Source: Embleya scabrispora DSM 41855 (GTDB taxonomy: Bacteria > Actinomycetota > Actinomycetes > Streptomycetales > Streptomycetaceae). From it: a DNA stretch of 64,000 bases. Positions 51,421-60,278 of the stretch are shown here, in pieces. The stretch is from assembly GCF_000372745.1 (NCBI RefSeq), contig NZ_KB889596.1, positions 62,001-126,000 of the forward strand, in the 5' to 3' direction. The notes beneath the pieces are model-generated. The model had not been told where the DNA came from, did no database searches, and was given only the letters and a program-made list of their open reading frames with translations. The number at the start of each line of letters is the position of its first letter. Within the stretch, counting starts at the first letter, position 1. Both the position numbers and the translations under genes were made by a program.

Positions 51421-52212
51421 TCACGGCTGGTTGTGGGTCGTCTCGCGGGGCCGCCCTTGATGGCGGGTGGGCGCGGGTGCCCGCGATCGATCGCGGGTGG
51501 GCGCAGGCCGGCGGAGCCGCGTGCGCCGGCGCTGCCGGGCCAGGTACACGCCGGCGCACAGCGTGACGCCGGCCATCGCCGCGATGTGCTCGCGGCCGGC
51601 CAGGTTCGGCTTGACCGTCACCTCGGCGACCATCAGGATCCAGGCGCCGGTGAACAGGATCGGCGCGTGGCGCACCATCGCGATGCACACCACCAGGCCG
51701 ACCACCGCGGCCGAGGGCCCGGTGTCCAGGATGTCGCCCTGCCGGGCGTCGATGCCCAGTGGGTGGTCCGGGCCGAGTCCGACCATCACCCGCGCGGACA
51801 GCGTGCCGCACAGCGTGGCCACGTAGGCGATCAGCAACGTGCGGCGAGCACCCAGGTCGAGTTCGGCCAGCCCGAACAGGATCAGCACCTGGATCAGCGC
51901 ACCCCACACCGGCAGGTCCGGCGCGGGCACGAACAGCGAGACGGGCGTGCGCAGTAGCGCCAGAGGCAGCGGGATGCCCGCGCTCACCCCGCCGAGCACG
52001 CGGGCCAGGTCGCCGCCCCATGTGGTGCGCCAGGCAAGCCAGAAGCCGAGGGTCGGCAGCACCGTGCACACGGTGAGCGGAATCGCCGACAAGCCGTGCG
52101 CACGCAGCTCGCGCACCGGGACCGCGGTGAGCCTCCTCCACTCGCCGCGCACCGCTCCCCCCGCGCGGACGAGCGGGCCGGGGCGCGCGGAGCTGCGGGC
52201 GAGCGTGGACAT
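51421..52212 (-). CDS. Rhomboid-like membrane protein
   Basis: 263-residue polytopic membrane protein, about six helices, with a soluble basic C-terminal tail (RRTRLRRPAPTRDRSR). The segment DTGPSAAVVGLVVC can supply the GxS nucleophile of rhomboid intramembrane proteases, and GREHIAAMAGVTLC near the last helix supplies the histidine. The classical active-site GxSG is relaxed to GPSA, so catalytic activity is possible but not certain. Function unknown. The nearest GGAG is about 11 bases before the ATG. Confidence 0.6.
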   Translation of the reverse strand: MSTLARSSARPGPLVRAGGAVRGEWRRLTAVPVRELRAHGLSAIPLTVCTVLPTLGFWLAWRTTWGGDLARVLGGVSAGIPLPLALLRTPVSLFVPAPDLPVWGALIQVLILFGLAELDLGARRTLLIAYVATLCGTLSARVMVGLGPDHPLGIDARQGDILDTGPSAAVVGLVVCIAMVRHAPILFTGAWILMVAEVTVKPNLAGREHIAAMAGVTLCAGVYLARQRRRTRLRRPAPTRDRSRAPAPTRHQGRPRETTHNQP

Positions 52213-52347
52213 GGGTACGGCGGCTCCTGCGGTGGCGACTGGCGATCGCCCCCGGATTGCCTGAAACCCGAGGGACGACCGGTGCGGCCGAGCCCGAAGT
52301 GACGACCACCTTCGCCGTTATGCCCCACTTGGGACGGATTCAGCCTT

Positions 52348-52393
52348 GATCACCCCATTTGCGCGGGTGATCGCGTCGCGCGTGCGGGTGATC
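52348..52393 (-). terminator. GATCACCC/GGGTGATC repeats after rsmB
   Basis: GATCACCC (52348-52355) pairs perfectly with GGGTGATC at 52365-52372 around 9 bases; a second GGGTGATC at 52386-52393 overlaps the rsmB stop. This probably forms the operon's terminator with alternative pairing. Confidence 0.45.
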
Positions 52394-53786
52394 AGCCGGT
52401 ACGACGAAGCAGCGCGAGGTACATCGCGTCGGTGCCGTGCAGGTGCGGCCACAACTGCACGTCCGGCCCGGTGCCCAGGTGCGGCACACCCGGGAACAGC
52501 GGTCGGGCGTCGATCAGCTCGACCTCGCCCGCGCGCATGATGTCGTCCACGACCACCCGCGTCTCGGCCGGATGCGGCGAGCACGTGACGTACGCGATCA
52601 CTCCGCCGGGCCGGGCAGCGGCCACCGCGCTGCGCAGCAACGAGCGTTGCAGCTCGCCCAGTTCGGGGATGTCCTCGGGCTTGCGGCGCCAGCGCGACTC
52701 GGGTCGGCGGCGCAGCGCGCCCAGGCCGCTGCACGGCACGTCGGCGATCACCCGGTCGAAGCTGCCGGGCCGCCACGCGGGTCGGGTGCCGTCGGCGGTG
52801 ATCACCTGATGGTGGGTCAGGTGGCCGATCGCGTTGCGGACCAGACGGGCGCGGTGATGCCGGCGCTCGACCGCGAGCAGCGACACCTCGCGTCCGGTGG
52901 CGATCGCGGCGAGCAGGCCGGCCTTGCCGCCGGGGCCGGCGCACAGGTCCAGCCAGCGGCTCTCGGCGCCCTCGACCTCGGCGTTGGCCAGCGCGGCGGC
53001 GACCAGCTGGCTGCCCTCGTCCTGGACCGCGGCCCGGCCGTCGCGGATCGCCTTGATCCCGGCCGGGTCGCCCTCGGGGAGGGTGGCCGCGTACGGCGAC
53101 CAACGGCCGGGGGTGGCGCCGGCTTCGTACAGTTCGGCGAGTTCGACCCGGCCCGGGCGGGCGACCAGGGAGATCACCGGGGCGATGTTGTCGGCGGCCA
53201 GCAGCGCTTCCATCGCGGCGCGGTCGTGCGGATTGCCGCGCGCGCCCAGGGCGTCCCACAGGGCCTGCACGATCCACCGCGGATGCGAGTGCAGGACGGC
53301 GAGATGGCCCTCGGGGTCCTCGTCGTAGGGCGGCGCGATCTGCCGAAGCCAGGTGTCCAGGTCCTGCTTGGAGACGCGGCGCAGGATCGCGTTGACGAAC
53401 TTGGCGCGGCCGTCGCCGAGCACCGCGCGGGCCAGTTCCACGGTGGCCGAGACGGCGGCGTGCACGGGCGTGCGCATGCTCAGCAACTGGTGCACGCCGA
53501 GCGCGAGCACGTCCAGGACCGGCGGGTCGATTTCCTTGATCGGCCGGTCGGTGCAGGCCGCGACGATCCGGTCGTAGGTGCCCTGGCGGCGCAGCGTGCC
53601 GTGCACGAGTTCGGTCGCGAAGGCGGCGTCGCGCGGGATGATCCGGCGTTCGCGCAGCAGCGCGGGCAGCACCAGGTTGGCGTACGCGTCGCGTTCGCCG
53701 ACCGCGTGCAGGACGTCGTAGGCGGCCAGGCGCGCGGCGTCGGGACGCGGGCGGCGGTAGGGGCGTGCGGCGGGGGCGTTGGTCAC
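52392..53786 (-). CDS. rsmB: 16S rRNA (cytosine-967) methyltransferase
   Basis: 464-residue rRNA m5C methyltransferase. The N-terminal NusB-like domain (about 20-150: AAFATELVHGTLRRQGTYD) precedes the SAM domain with DLCAGPGGKAGLLAAIA, the catalytic VPCSGLGALRRRPE and the second cysteine motif YVTCSPHPAET. Both cysteines required for catalysis and product release are present. The GTG at 53786 starts five bases after the fmt stop codon, so it is the third gene of a def-fmt-rsmB operon. Confidence 0.95.
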   Translation of the reverse strand: MTNAPAARPYRRPRPDAARLAAYDVLHAVGERDAYANLVLPALLRERRIIPRDAAFATELVHGTLRRQGTYDRIVAACTDRPIKEIDPPVLDVLALGVHQLLSMRTPVHAAVSATVELARAVLGDGRAKFVNAILRRVSKQDLDTWLRQIAPPYDEDPEGHLAVLHSHPRWIVQALWDALGARGNPHDRAAMEALLAADNIAPVISLVARPGRVELAELYEAGATPGRWSPYAATLPEGDPAGIKAIRDGRAAVQDEGSQLVAAALANAEVEGAESRWLDLCAGPGGKAGLLAAIATGREVSLLAVERRHHRARLVRNAIGHLTHHQVITADGTRPAWRPGSFDRVIADVPCSGLGALRRRPESRWRRKPEDIPELGELQRSLLRSAVAAARPGGVIAYVTCSPHPAETRVVVDDIMRAGEVELIDARPLFPGVPHLGTGPDVQLWPHLHGTDAMYLALLRRTG

Positions 53787-53791
53787 GGTGC

Positions 53792-54724
53792 TCAGTTCGT
53801 GCCGAGGGTTTCACCGGGCTCGGGGTGTGCGCCCCGGGCCCAGTCGGTGGCGGCCATCATGCGTTTGCCCTGGGGTTGGACCTGGGTGAGTTCGATCGCG
53901 TGGCTGCCGGTACCCACCCGGACCACCTTCTTCTCCACCGCGATCTCGCCGGGGGCCAGCGCGTTGTCGCCGCCGCGCAGGCGGACCGGGGCGAGCTTGA
54001 GGCGCTCGCCGCGGAAGGTGGTCCACGCGCCGGGGGCGGGCGTACAGCCGCGCACCACCCGGTCCACCCGCAGCGCGGGCGCGGTGAAGTCGACGTGGGC
54101 GTCCTCGACGGTCAGCTTGGGCGCCAGGGTGATTCCGTGCGGCGGCTGGGGGCGGGCCTCCAGGCTGCCGTCGGCGATCCCGTCCATGGTCGCCACCAGC
54201 AGGCGCGCGCCGGACCGGGACAACCGCTCCAGCAGGTCGCCGCTGGTGTCGGTGGGGCGGATCTCGTCGGTGACCGTCCCGTAGACGGGGCCCGAGTCCA
54301 GGCCCTGCTCGATGCGGAAGGTGCACGCGCCGGTGATGTCGTCGCCGGCCAGCACGGCGTGCTGTACGGGCGCCGCGCCGCGCCACGCGGGCAGCAGCGA
54401 GAAGTGCAGGTTGACCCAGCCCTGCGCGGGGATCTCCAGCGCGGTCTTGGGCAGCAGCGCGCCGTAGGCGACCACGGGGCAGCAGTCGGGGGCGATCTCG
54501 GCGAGCCGGGCCAGGAACTGCGGGTCGCGCGGCTTGGCCGGGCGCAGGATCTCGATCCCGGCCCGGGCGGCGCGTTCGGCCACCGGGCTCGCGACGAGCT
54601 TGCGGCCGCGGCCGGCGGGCGCGTCCGGCCGGGTGACGACGGCGACCACCTCGTGCCGGGATTCCAGCAGGGCTTCGAGTGCGGGTACGGCAACCTCGGG
54701 GGTGCCGGCGAAGACTAGGCGCAT
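53792..54724 (-). CDS. fmt: Methionyl-tRNA formyltransferase
   Basis: 310-residue enzyme that formylates initiator methionyl-tRNA using 10-formyltetrahydrofolate. [44 protein letters not shown] (catalytic Asn/His), and [14 protein letters not shown] are family hallmarks; the C-terminal OB-like domain binds tRNA. The ATG at 54724 follows the def stop by six bases. The close coupling def-fmt-rsmB mirrors its translation role. Confidence 0.97.
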   Translation of the reverse strand: MRLVFAGTPEVAVPALEALLESRHEVVAVVTRPDAPAGRGRKLVASPVAERAARAGIEILRPAKPRDPQFLARLAEIAPDCCPVVAYGALLPKTALEIPAQGWVNLHFSLLPAWRGAAPVQHAVLAGDDITGACTFRIEQGLDSGPVYGTVTDEIRPTDTSGDLLERLSRSGARLLVATMDGIADGSLEARPQPPHGITLAPKLTVEDAHVDFTAPALRVDRVVRGCTPAPGAWTTFRGERLKLAPVRLRGGDNALAPGEIAVEKKVVRVGTGSHAIELTQVQPQGKRMMAATDWARGAHPEPGETLGTN

Positions 54725-54730
54725 GAGGGT

Positions 54731-55276
54731 TTAGAGGGCCTTCCCGAAGGTGCCGTGGGGGGAGAACTTGACCTGCGGTGCGGCCTGGCCGGCCCACTCC
54801 GCCTCGCGCAGCGCGCGCAGTGCGGCCTTGCGCTGCTCGCGGTCGAGCCGGTCGATGAACAGGATGCCGTCGAGATGGTCCGTCTCGTGCTGGATGCAGC
54901 GCGAGAGCAACCGGGTGCCCTCGATGGTGACGGGGTCGCCGTGCATGTTGAAGCCCTTGGCGACCACGCCGTACGCGCGCTTGGTGTCGTAGCGCAGGCC
55001 CGGCAGCGACAGGCAGCCCTCGGGGCCGTCCTGCTCGTCCTCGGACAGGTCCAGGTCCGGGTTGATCAGGTGACCCACCTCGCCGTCCACCTGGTAGGTG
55101 AACACCCGCAGGGCGACCCCGATCTGCGGCGCGGCCAGACCACTGCCGGGCGCGTCGCGCATCGTGTCGGTGAGGTCGGCGACCAGTCGCCGCAACTCCT
55201 TGTCGAACACGGTGACCGGGTCGGCCTTGCTCCGCAGGACGGGATCCCCGAACAGGCGGATCGGCTGGACTGCCAC
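54731..55276 (-). CDS. def: Peptide deformylase
   Basis: 181-residue metalloenzyme removing the N-formyl group from nascent proteins. The three family motifs are complete: GSGLAAPQIGV, EGCLSLPG and QHETDHLDG, the last with the HExxH zinc-binding pattern. The GTG at 55276 has GGGGGAG seven bases upstream; the longer open frame is Pro-rich and unlike the family. First gene of the def-fmt-rsmB operon. Confidence 0.96.
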   Translation of the reverse strand: MAVQPIRLFGDPVLRSKADPVTVFDKELRRLVADLTDTMRDAPGSGLAAPQIGVALRVFTYQVDGEVGHLINPDLDLSEDEQDGPEGCLSLPGLRYDTKRAYGVVAKGFNMHGDPVTIEGTRLLSRCIQHETDHLDGILFIDRLDREQRKAALRALREAEWAGQAAPQVKFSPHGTFGKAL

Positions 55277-55634
55277 GGGTGTGCTCCCCCATCGGTGGTC
55301 GGGCGTGGTGCCGAGCGTCGCCGGCGCGCCACGGCACACCGGCGCGGTACTGCTGCGCGGTGGTGCCGGTCGAAACCGGAGAGCGGCAAGTCTACTGAGC
55401 GGCCGGGCCTCGATCCCCGCACGCACCGGGGCACGGGGGGAGGCCACGCGGGGTGGGTCGTTCGCGGGTCGTTCGCGGGTCCGGCCGGGGTGGGGATCGG
55501 GGTGGAATGCGGATGGGGTTCGGGGTGGGGTTCGGGTCGCGTGCGGGCCGGGGCGGGTCGCGTGGGTTTCGGGGCGAGGTCGTGTGGGGTCGGGGCGGGG
55601 CAACCTCGGTGTGCGAGGCGGACACTCTCGGGAT
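55277..55634. other. Divergent region with G-run cluster
   Basis: No gene is visible. The left part is the def leader. From 55450 the plus strand is extremely G-rich with an 11-base tandem repeat GGGTCGTTCGC (two full copies, 55454-55475) and seven runs of three or four G between 55487 and 55536 that satisfy the G-quadruplex pattern. The sigma factor gene starts 98 bases further on. Confidence 0.6.
55487..55536 (+). repeat. G-quadruplex-forming G-run cluster
   Basis: GGGG runs start at 55487, 55492, 55499, 55514, 55522 and 55527, with GGG at 55534. The last four runs have loops of 3, 1 and 3 bases, an ideal quadruplex pattern. It lies on the sense strand of the sigma factor gene upstream region. 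Confidence 0.55.
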
Positions 55635-56243
55635 GTGACGACGGATCAGGAGCAGGAGGACGGGGACCACGTGTTGTGGTCCCGGGTCCGAGCGGGGGAT
55701 CGCGATGCGTTCGCGGTGGTGTTCGACCGGCACGCGGGGGCGGTGTATGGGCATGTGCTGCGGCGGATCGGGGACGGCGGCGAGGCCGAGGACCTGACGT
55801 CGGCGGTGTTCCTGACCGCCTGGCGCCGCCGCGCGGAGGTGACCTTCGACCGGGACAGCGCGCTGCCGTGGCTGCTCGGTACGGCCAATCGCACGCTCGC
55901 GAACCGGCGGCGCGCGCTCAAGCGGTATCGGGCGCTGGCCGCGCGTGTACCGCTGCCGCGGGATGTCCCCGACCACGCGGACGAGGTGGCCCGGCGGATC
56001 GACCGGGAACGCACGGCGGAGGCGCTGCGGCGCTCGGTGGCGCGGCTGCCCCGGCACGAGCGCGACGTCGTGGAGTTGTGCGTTTGGGGCGGTCTGGACC
56101 AGCAGGCGGCCGCCACCGCGCTCGGCGTCGCGCTGGGCACGGTCAAGGCGCGAATGCACCGGGCGCGGAAACGATTGGGCGGCCTGTTGGCCGAAGAGGG
56201 CGTGCACGCGGGCACGTACCGAGGCATCGAGGAGGCACGATGA
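55635..56243 (+). CDS. ECF-type RNA polymerase sigma factor
   Basis: 202-residue extracytoplasmic-function sigma factor. Sigma region 2 includes DRDAFAVVFDRHAGAVYGHV and EAEDLTSAVFLTAWRR; region 4 is LPRHERDVVELCVWGGLDQQAAATALGVALGTVKARMHRARKRL, its helix-turn-helix reading the -35 element. A GTG at 55635 is used; the preceding ribosome-binding site is weak. The next gene begins with ATGA overlapping its stop, so sigma and the membrane partner are coupled. Confidence 0.92.
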   Translation: MTTDQEQEDGDHVLWSRVRAGDRDAFAVVFDRHAGAVYGHVLRRIGDGGEAEDLTSAVFLTAWRRRAEVTFDRDSALPWLLGTANRTLANRRRALKRYRALAARVPLPRDVPDHADEVARRIDRERTAEALRRSVARLPRHERDVVELCVWGGLDQQAAATALGVALGTVKARMHRARKRLGGLLAEEGVHAGTYRGIEEAR

Positions 56244-57352
56244 GCCCGTACAACGAGGACCGACTGCCGGGACACGAGCGACGCAGGCGCGAACTGCTCG
56301 CGATTCTCGACACCCGGGGGCCGTCCCGGAGTCGGGCCCTGGTGCCGGGGATCGCCGCGGGCGCGGTGCTCGCGGTGTGCGCGGCCGGGATTCTGGTCGC
56401 GCAGCCGTGGCGCGGCCCGCAGAATCTGGCGCCGGCCGGCCCGGTGGCCGGGCAGGATCCGACGCAGGGGGTACCCCGGGAGGCGGCCAAGGCCGGTGAT
56501 CCGGTGCCGTGGGACGTGGCGAGCCGGACATTGGCCGGGTGTCTGAAGCAGGGTCGGACGGCGGCTGCATCTCCGCCGCCGACTTTCGAGGCCGCGCCGC
56601 AGGACCCACTGTCCCCATCCGAAATCGCCGCCGGATGGCCGGCGTCCTCGCCGCCGGTGTCGGGGTCGCCAGCGGACGCGACCGGCCTGCCGACGCAATC
56701 CACCGGGTCGACTCCCCTGTGGTGGCCCACGGGCGGGTCGACCGTCGCCGGCCCGGCAGGCACCGGCGGCCCGACCGTGCCGCCCACCTCGACTCCGCGG
56801 CCGTCCGGGGCCTCGACCGCGCCCGATCGTCCGGTGTGGAAGGTGCGCGAGCCGGACGCGGCGTTCAAGCCGTACTTCACCGCGTGGGAGCAGGACTGGA
56901 CCGGCGCGCTGCGCCCGTTCGTGCTGGGCAAGGCCGGCAAGCCCGATCTGGTGGTCTGCCACGGGGAGCAGTTCCCGCCGGAGTTGCCGGCGCCGACGGC
57001 CGCCGACGGCACCCTCGCGGGGACGTTCGAGGTGCGCCGGAGTCTGGCCTCGCCGCGTCTGCCCGAACCACTCGTGGAGCGCCTGGCCTCCTTCGTGACC
57101 TGGTGGGGCCGCACGACCGGCGCGGTGGCGCGGGTCGTGGTCGAGTTGCCCGACGGGAGCACGGTGGGCGCGGTGGTACGCAACGGTGTGTGGCTCGCGA
57201 GCATGCCGGGCCACAACGGCGGCCCGGCCCGGATCAGGGCCTACGACGGGGCAGGCGCCCTGCTCCACGAACGCGGCGCCGATCCCGAATCGCTGCGCTG
57301 CGCGGACGCGCCGATGACCAAGGCGTGCGGGAGCCGAACGCGCTGGGGTTGA
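56240..57352 (+). CDS. Membrane protein coupled to ECF sigma, candidate anti-sigma
   Basis: 370-residue protein. Residues 1-33 are charged, followed by one transmembrane segment (residues 36-54, VPGIAAGAVLAVCAAGILVA), then a long Pro/Ser/Thr/Gly-rich extracellular linker and a C-terminal globular domain from about 215. The zinc-containing HxxxCxxC motif of classic anti-sigma factors is absent, so if it restrains the sigma factor it does so differently. GAGGAGG lies upstream of the ATG at 56240. Extracytoplasmic sensing is plausible from the topology. No homologue is recognised with confidence. Confidence 0.75.
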   Translation: MSPYNEDRLPGHERRRRELLAILDTRGPSRSRALVPGIAAGAVLAVCAAGILVAQPWRGPQNLAPAGPVAGQDPTQGVPREAAKAGDPVPWDVASRTLAGCLKQGRTAAASPPPTFEAAPQDPLSPSEIAAGWPASSPPVSGSPADATGLPTQSTGSTPLWWPTGGSTVAGPAGTGGPTVPPTSTPRPSGASTAPDRPVWKVREPDAAFKPYFTAWEQDWTGALRPFVLGKAGKPDLVVCHGEQFPPELPAPTAADGTLAGTFEVRRSLASPRLPEPLVERLASFVTWWGRTTGAVARVVVELPDGSTVGAVVRNGVWLASMPGHNGGPARIRAYDGAGALLHERGADPESLRCADAPMTKACGSRTRWG

Positions 57353-57684
57353 GCACCGGCGGGGCCTGATCCCCGCGTGTAAACGACGGCTCCGCCGAGA
57401 CGGGCGTCCCGCGTCGTGGCCCGACGGCGGGGCGCCCGCGAGCGCGGGGGCCCCGCCGTCGGGACACCCGAGAGCCGGCCGCCGCGCGGGCCCGGGCGCG
57501 TGTGCGCGCGTGGGCTCGCGCCGGCACGTACCGGCTGCCCGGTCCGCATGGCCCGCGGAACGCGCGCGCGACGCCGGTCGTGTCCGGCCCGGGCGCGTGC
57601 GACCGGGCCGATGTCCCGATCCCCGCACCCGGTCGCGGGTGTGGTCGCGGGCGGCGCGGAACCGCCCGTCGCGTCGCGCTCCGC
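57353..57684. other. Convergent region with large terminator
   Basis: Gene-free 332 bases between the anti-sigma candidate and priA. Apart from the 44-base hairpin at 57420-57463 it is low-complexity GC-rich sequence with many CGCG steps. Confidence 0.6.
57420..57463. terminator. 20-bp near-perfect hairpin terminator
   Basis: Arms of 14 and 6 perfectly paired bases interrupted by a single G-G mismatch (57434/57449), closed by a very short loop at 57441-57442. Placed between two convergent genes, it should terminate both. Confidence 0.75.
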
Positions 57685-59916
57685 TCAGCCGATGTCCGGC
57701 GGGTCGATCCTGAGCTGCACCGGATCGCCCGCGGCCCGGGCCAGGCGCAGGGTCTGGGCCGCCTTGAGGGCGTGCGCCAATTCCGCGCCGCGGCCCGGTT
57801 CGATCCGGAGCAGGACGCGTTCGTGGCGGGCGGGCGGGGCGGTCCGCCGAACCGGTTCGCGGGTCGGCGGTGGGGTGTCGCCGAACAGTGCCCGGGTGAG
57901 TTCGGCGCGGGTGTCGGCCGCCTTGGGGTTGGGTTTGGCCGGCGCGGGAGGCGGTGTGCGCGGCACGGTCGGCGCGACCGGGACCGGGCCCAGCACATCC
58001 GCCCCGTCGGGCAGCCGAAGCACCGCCAGGAAGTCGGCGATCCCAGCCGGCGGGCCGGTCACCGACGCCATCCGCGACACCGGTGGCAGGTTCAATTCCG
58101 TCCGCTCGACCAGTTCGGTCAGCGCGTACCCCTGCGGGTCCCATCGCACCAGCGCCTGCACCGGGCGCAGCGTGGACTCGGCGACCACCACCAGGGTGCC
58201 GCCCTCCCCCGCCGGCCGGACCAGGCTCGCCGCGTCCAGCCAGCGGCGCAGCGCCTGCTCACCGGCGCGCAGGTCGGGGCGGGTCAGCAGGGCCCAGCCG
58301 TCCAGGAGCAGGGCCGCCGCGTAGCCGCCGGGCGCGACCGGTTCGGCGCCGGGCGTGGCGATGATCAGCGCGGGCAGGTCCGGCACGGTGGTCAGGATCG
58401 CGTCCCGGCCGGAGGTGCGTACCGGCACGGTCGGGAACGCCCGACCGAGTTCCTCGGCGGTCCGGCGCGCACCGATCACACCGGCTCGGATGCGATCTCC
58501 GCCGCACACCCGGCAGTGCCAGTTCGGCGCCGGACGGGTACACCAACCGCAGGTCAACACGCCGTTCCCGGAGGGCAGTTCGAGCGGCCCCGAGCAGTGT
58601 GCGCAGCGTGCGGGTTCGCGGCAGCGCAGGCACGAGGTGCGGACCAGGTAGCCCCGGCGCGGGACCTGCACCAACACCGGCCCGGTCTGCAACGCCTTGC
58701 GGGCGATGTCCCACGCCAGGCTCGGCAGCCGTGCGGCTCGCGCGGCCTCGTCCCGGGCCAGGTCCAGATCGCTGCCGGTGGTGCGCACCAGCGGGGCGGC
58801 GGCGCGCACCGCCGCCCGGTCGGCGTCCAGCGGCCGAGCCCACCCGGAGCGGACCAGTTGTGCGGCCTCGACCGTGGTGGCGTGCCCGCCGACGGTGAAC
58901 GCGGCGTGTTCGCGCGCGGCCCGCATCGCCAGCACTTCGCGCACGTGCGGGTAGGGCGCGTTGGGGTCGGCGTGTGAGTCGTCGCCGTCGTTCCAGACCA
59001 GGGCCAGGCCCAGTTCCACCACAGGCGCGAACATCGCCGCACGGGTGCCGACCACCACGCGCACGCTCCCGCGGTTGATCGCCAGCCAGCGCCGGTAGCG
59101 CTCCTCCGGGCCCAGACCCGAGGTCAGCGCGACGTGTCGGCCCCGGCCGAGCAGGGCAGTCAGCGCCGCGTCCACGCGCTCCACCGACTTGGCGTCCGGG
59201 ACGACCGCGAGTGCGCCGCGGCCGCCCGCCAGGGTCGCCACCATCGCCCGGGCGATCTCGTCCGGCCAGTACGGCCCGGGCAGCGCCGTCCACACGGTGC
59301 GCGGCGACTCCCCGGCGGCGAGCTCGGCCAGGTGCGCGGCGCCCGCGGGGTAGCGCGTCCACGGCCCGGGGGCCGGCGCCGCGGGGCCGACCAGGGGCTC
59401 GCCCGACGGCTCCGCCTCGGCGCGCGCGTGCCGGGCGGGCAGGGCGATCTGAACCACGTCGGCGAGCGTGCCCGCGTACCGGTCGGCGACCGCGCGGGCC
59501 AATTCGATCATCGGCGGCGCGAGCACGATCTCGGGCGAGATGACGCTCGCCAACGGAGCCAGCGGCCCACCGTACGTACTGCGCTCGACCCGCTCGACGA
59601 TCACGCCGTCGATCAGCCCACCGCCCTGCCGCCGGCCGTCCACGACCTTGGCCCCGAACCGCACCCGCACCCGCACCCCGGGCTGGGCCACCTCGGCCAG
59701 CTTGGCCGGCACCGAATAGTCGAACAGCCGATCCAGGTGCACGAGCCCCTTGTCCACCACGACCCGCGCCACCGGCAGCCGCTCGGCCTGCGCCTTGGGC
59801 TTGGGCTTGCGCGCCCGGGCGGCCCGCGCCTCCCGCCGCGCGTCCTCGACCCCGAGCGTGAGCTGCCCGTCCTCCTCATCGCCCACATCCGGATCGTTCG
59901 TCGCCACACCAGGCAT
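57685..59916 (-). CDS. priA: Primosomal protein N' (PriA), actinobacterial type
   Basis: 743-residue PriA. The N-terminal DNA-binding domain covers VARVVVDKGLVHLDRLFDYSVP onwards, the helicase-like core follows, and a zinc-binding insert carries eight cysteines from CLRCREPARCAHC to WHCRVCGG. Walker A (GxxGxGKT) is missing: the corresponding place reads PGPYWPDEIARAM, and Walker B is DGDDS, so it is unlikely to be an active helicase, as noted for mycobacterial PriA. It probably acts as a structural assembly factor in replication restart. ATG at 59916 is the family-like start, though its ribosome-binding site is weak. Confidence 0.92.
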   Translation of the reverse strand: MPGVATNDPDVGDEEDGQLTLGVEDARREARAARARKPKPKAQAERLPVARVVVDKGLVHLDRLFDYSVPAKLAEVAQPGVRVRVRFGAKVVDGRRQGGGLIDGVIVERVERSTYGGPLAPLASVISPEIVLAPPMIELARAVADRYAGTLADVVQIALPARHARAEAEPSGEPLVGPAAPAPGPWTRYPAGAAHLAELAAGESPRTVWTALPGPYWPDEIARAMVATLAGGRGALAVVPDAKSVERVDAALTALLGRGRHVALTSGLGPEERYRRWLAINRGSVRVVVGTRAAMFAPVVELGLALVWNDGDDSHADPNAPYPHVREVLAMRAAREHAAFTVGGHATTVEAAQLVRSGWARPLDADRAAVRAAAPLVRTTGSDLDLARDEAARAARLPSLAWDIARKALQTGPVLVQVPRRGYLVRTSCLRCREPARCAHCSGPLELPSGNGVLTCGWCTRPAPNWHCRVCGGDRIRAGVIGARRTAEELGRAFPTVPVRTSGRDAILTTVPDLPALIIATPGAEPVAPGGYAAALLLDGWALLTRPDLRAGEQALRRWLDAASLVRPAGEGGTLVVVAESTLRPVQALVRWDPQGYALTELVERTELNLPPVSRMASVTGPPAGIADFLAVLRLPDGADVLGPVPVAPTVPRTPPPAPAKPNPKAADTRAELTRALFGDTPPPTREPVRRTAPPARHERVLLRIEPGRGAELAHALKAAQTLRLARAAGDPVQLRIDPPDIG

Positions 59917-60020
59917 CCTGACAGACGGGTACGACGATCCTGCGCAGGTCCCGAGACGCCCTGCGGCGCGGAGCTTCGACATTGTCGGGTGACTCTCGGA
60001 CCTCTTGCATACCTCCGGGA

Positions 60021-60034
60021 ATACTTCACAGTAT
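60021..60034. promoter_or_regulatory. Inverted repeat over antitoxin start, autoregulatory site
   Basis: ATACT-TCAC-AGTAT, perfect 5-base arms, overlaps the ATG of the antitoxin gene. Type II antitoxins repress their own operons by binding such sites. Confidence 0.5.
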
Positions 60035-60278
60035 GACTTCGACCACCATAAAGGTTGAGACGAGCGTCCGGGACGATCTCGCTCGGGTGGCAGCGGAGGA
60101 TCTCGGCGGCGTCACCTTGAACACCGCACTCACTCATCTGCTCACCGAGCACCGCAAGGCGGCCGTGCTCGCTGCCTACGCGCGGCTGGAGGCCGACGCC
60201 TCCGCATGGACCGACTACGAGAGCGAACTCGACGAGTGGGACGGCCTGGCCGGCGACGGTCTGGGCGGTGGGCAGTGA
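60033..60278 (+). CDS. MazE/RHH-like antitoxin
   Basis: 81-residue protein. The N-terminal half TTIKVETSVRDDLARVAAEDLG is ribbon-helix-helix-like, suited to DNA binding, and the acidic C-terminal tail (YESELDEWDGLAGDG) would bind and neutralise the basic toxin. Its stop overlaps the start of the MazF-like gene as GTGA. An inverted repeat over its own start codon suggests autoregulation. Divergent from priA, with 116 bases between the two start codons. Pair identity rests mainly on the toxin. Confidence 0.8.
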   Translation: MTSTTIKVETSVRDDLARVAAEDLGGVTLNTALTHLLTEHRKAAVLAAYARLEADASAWTDYESELDEWDGLAGDGLGGGQ

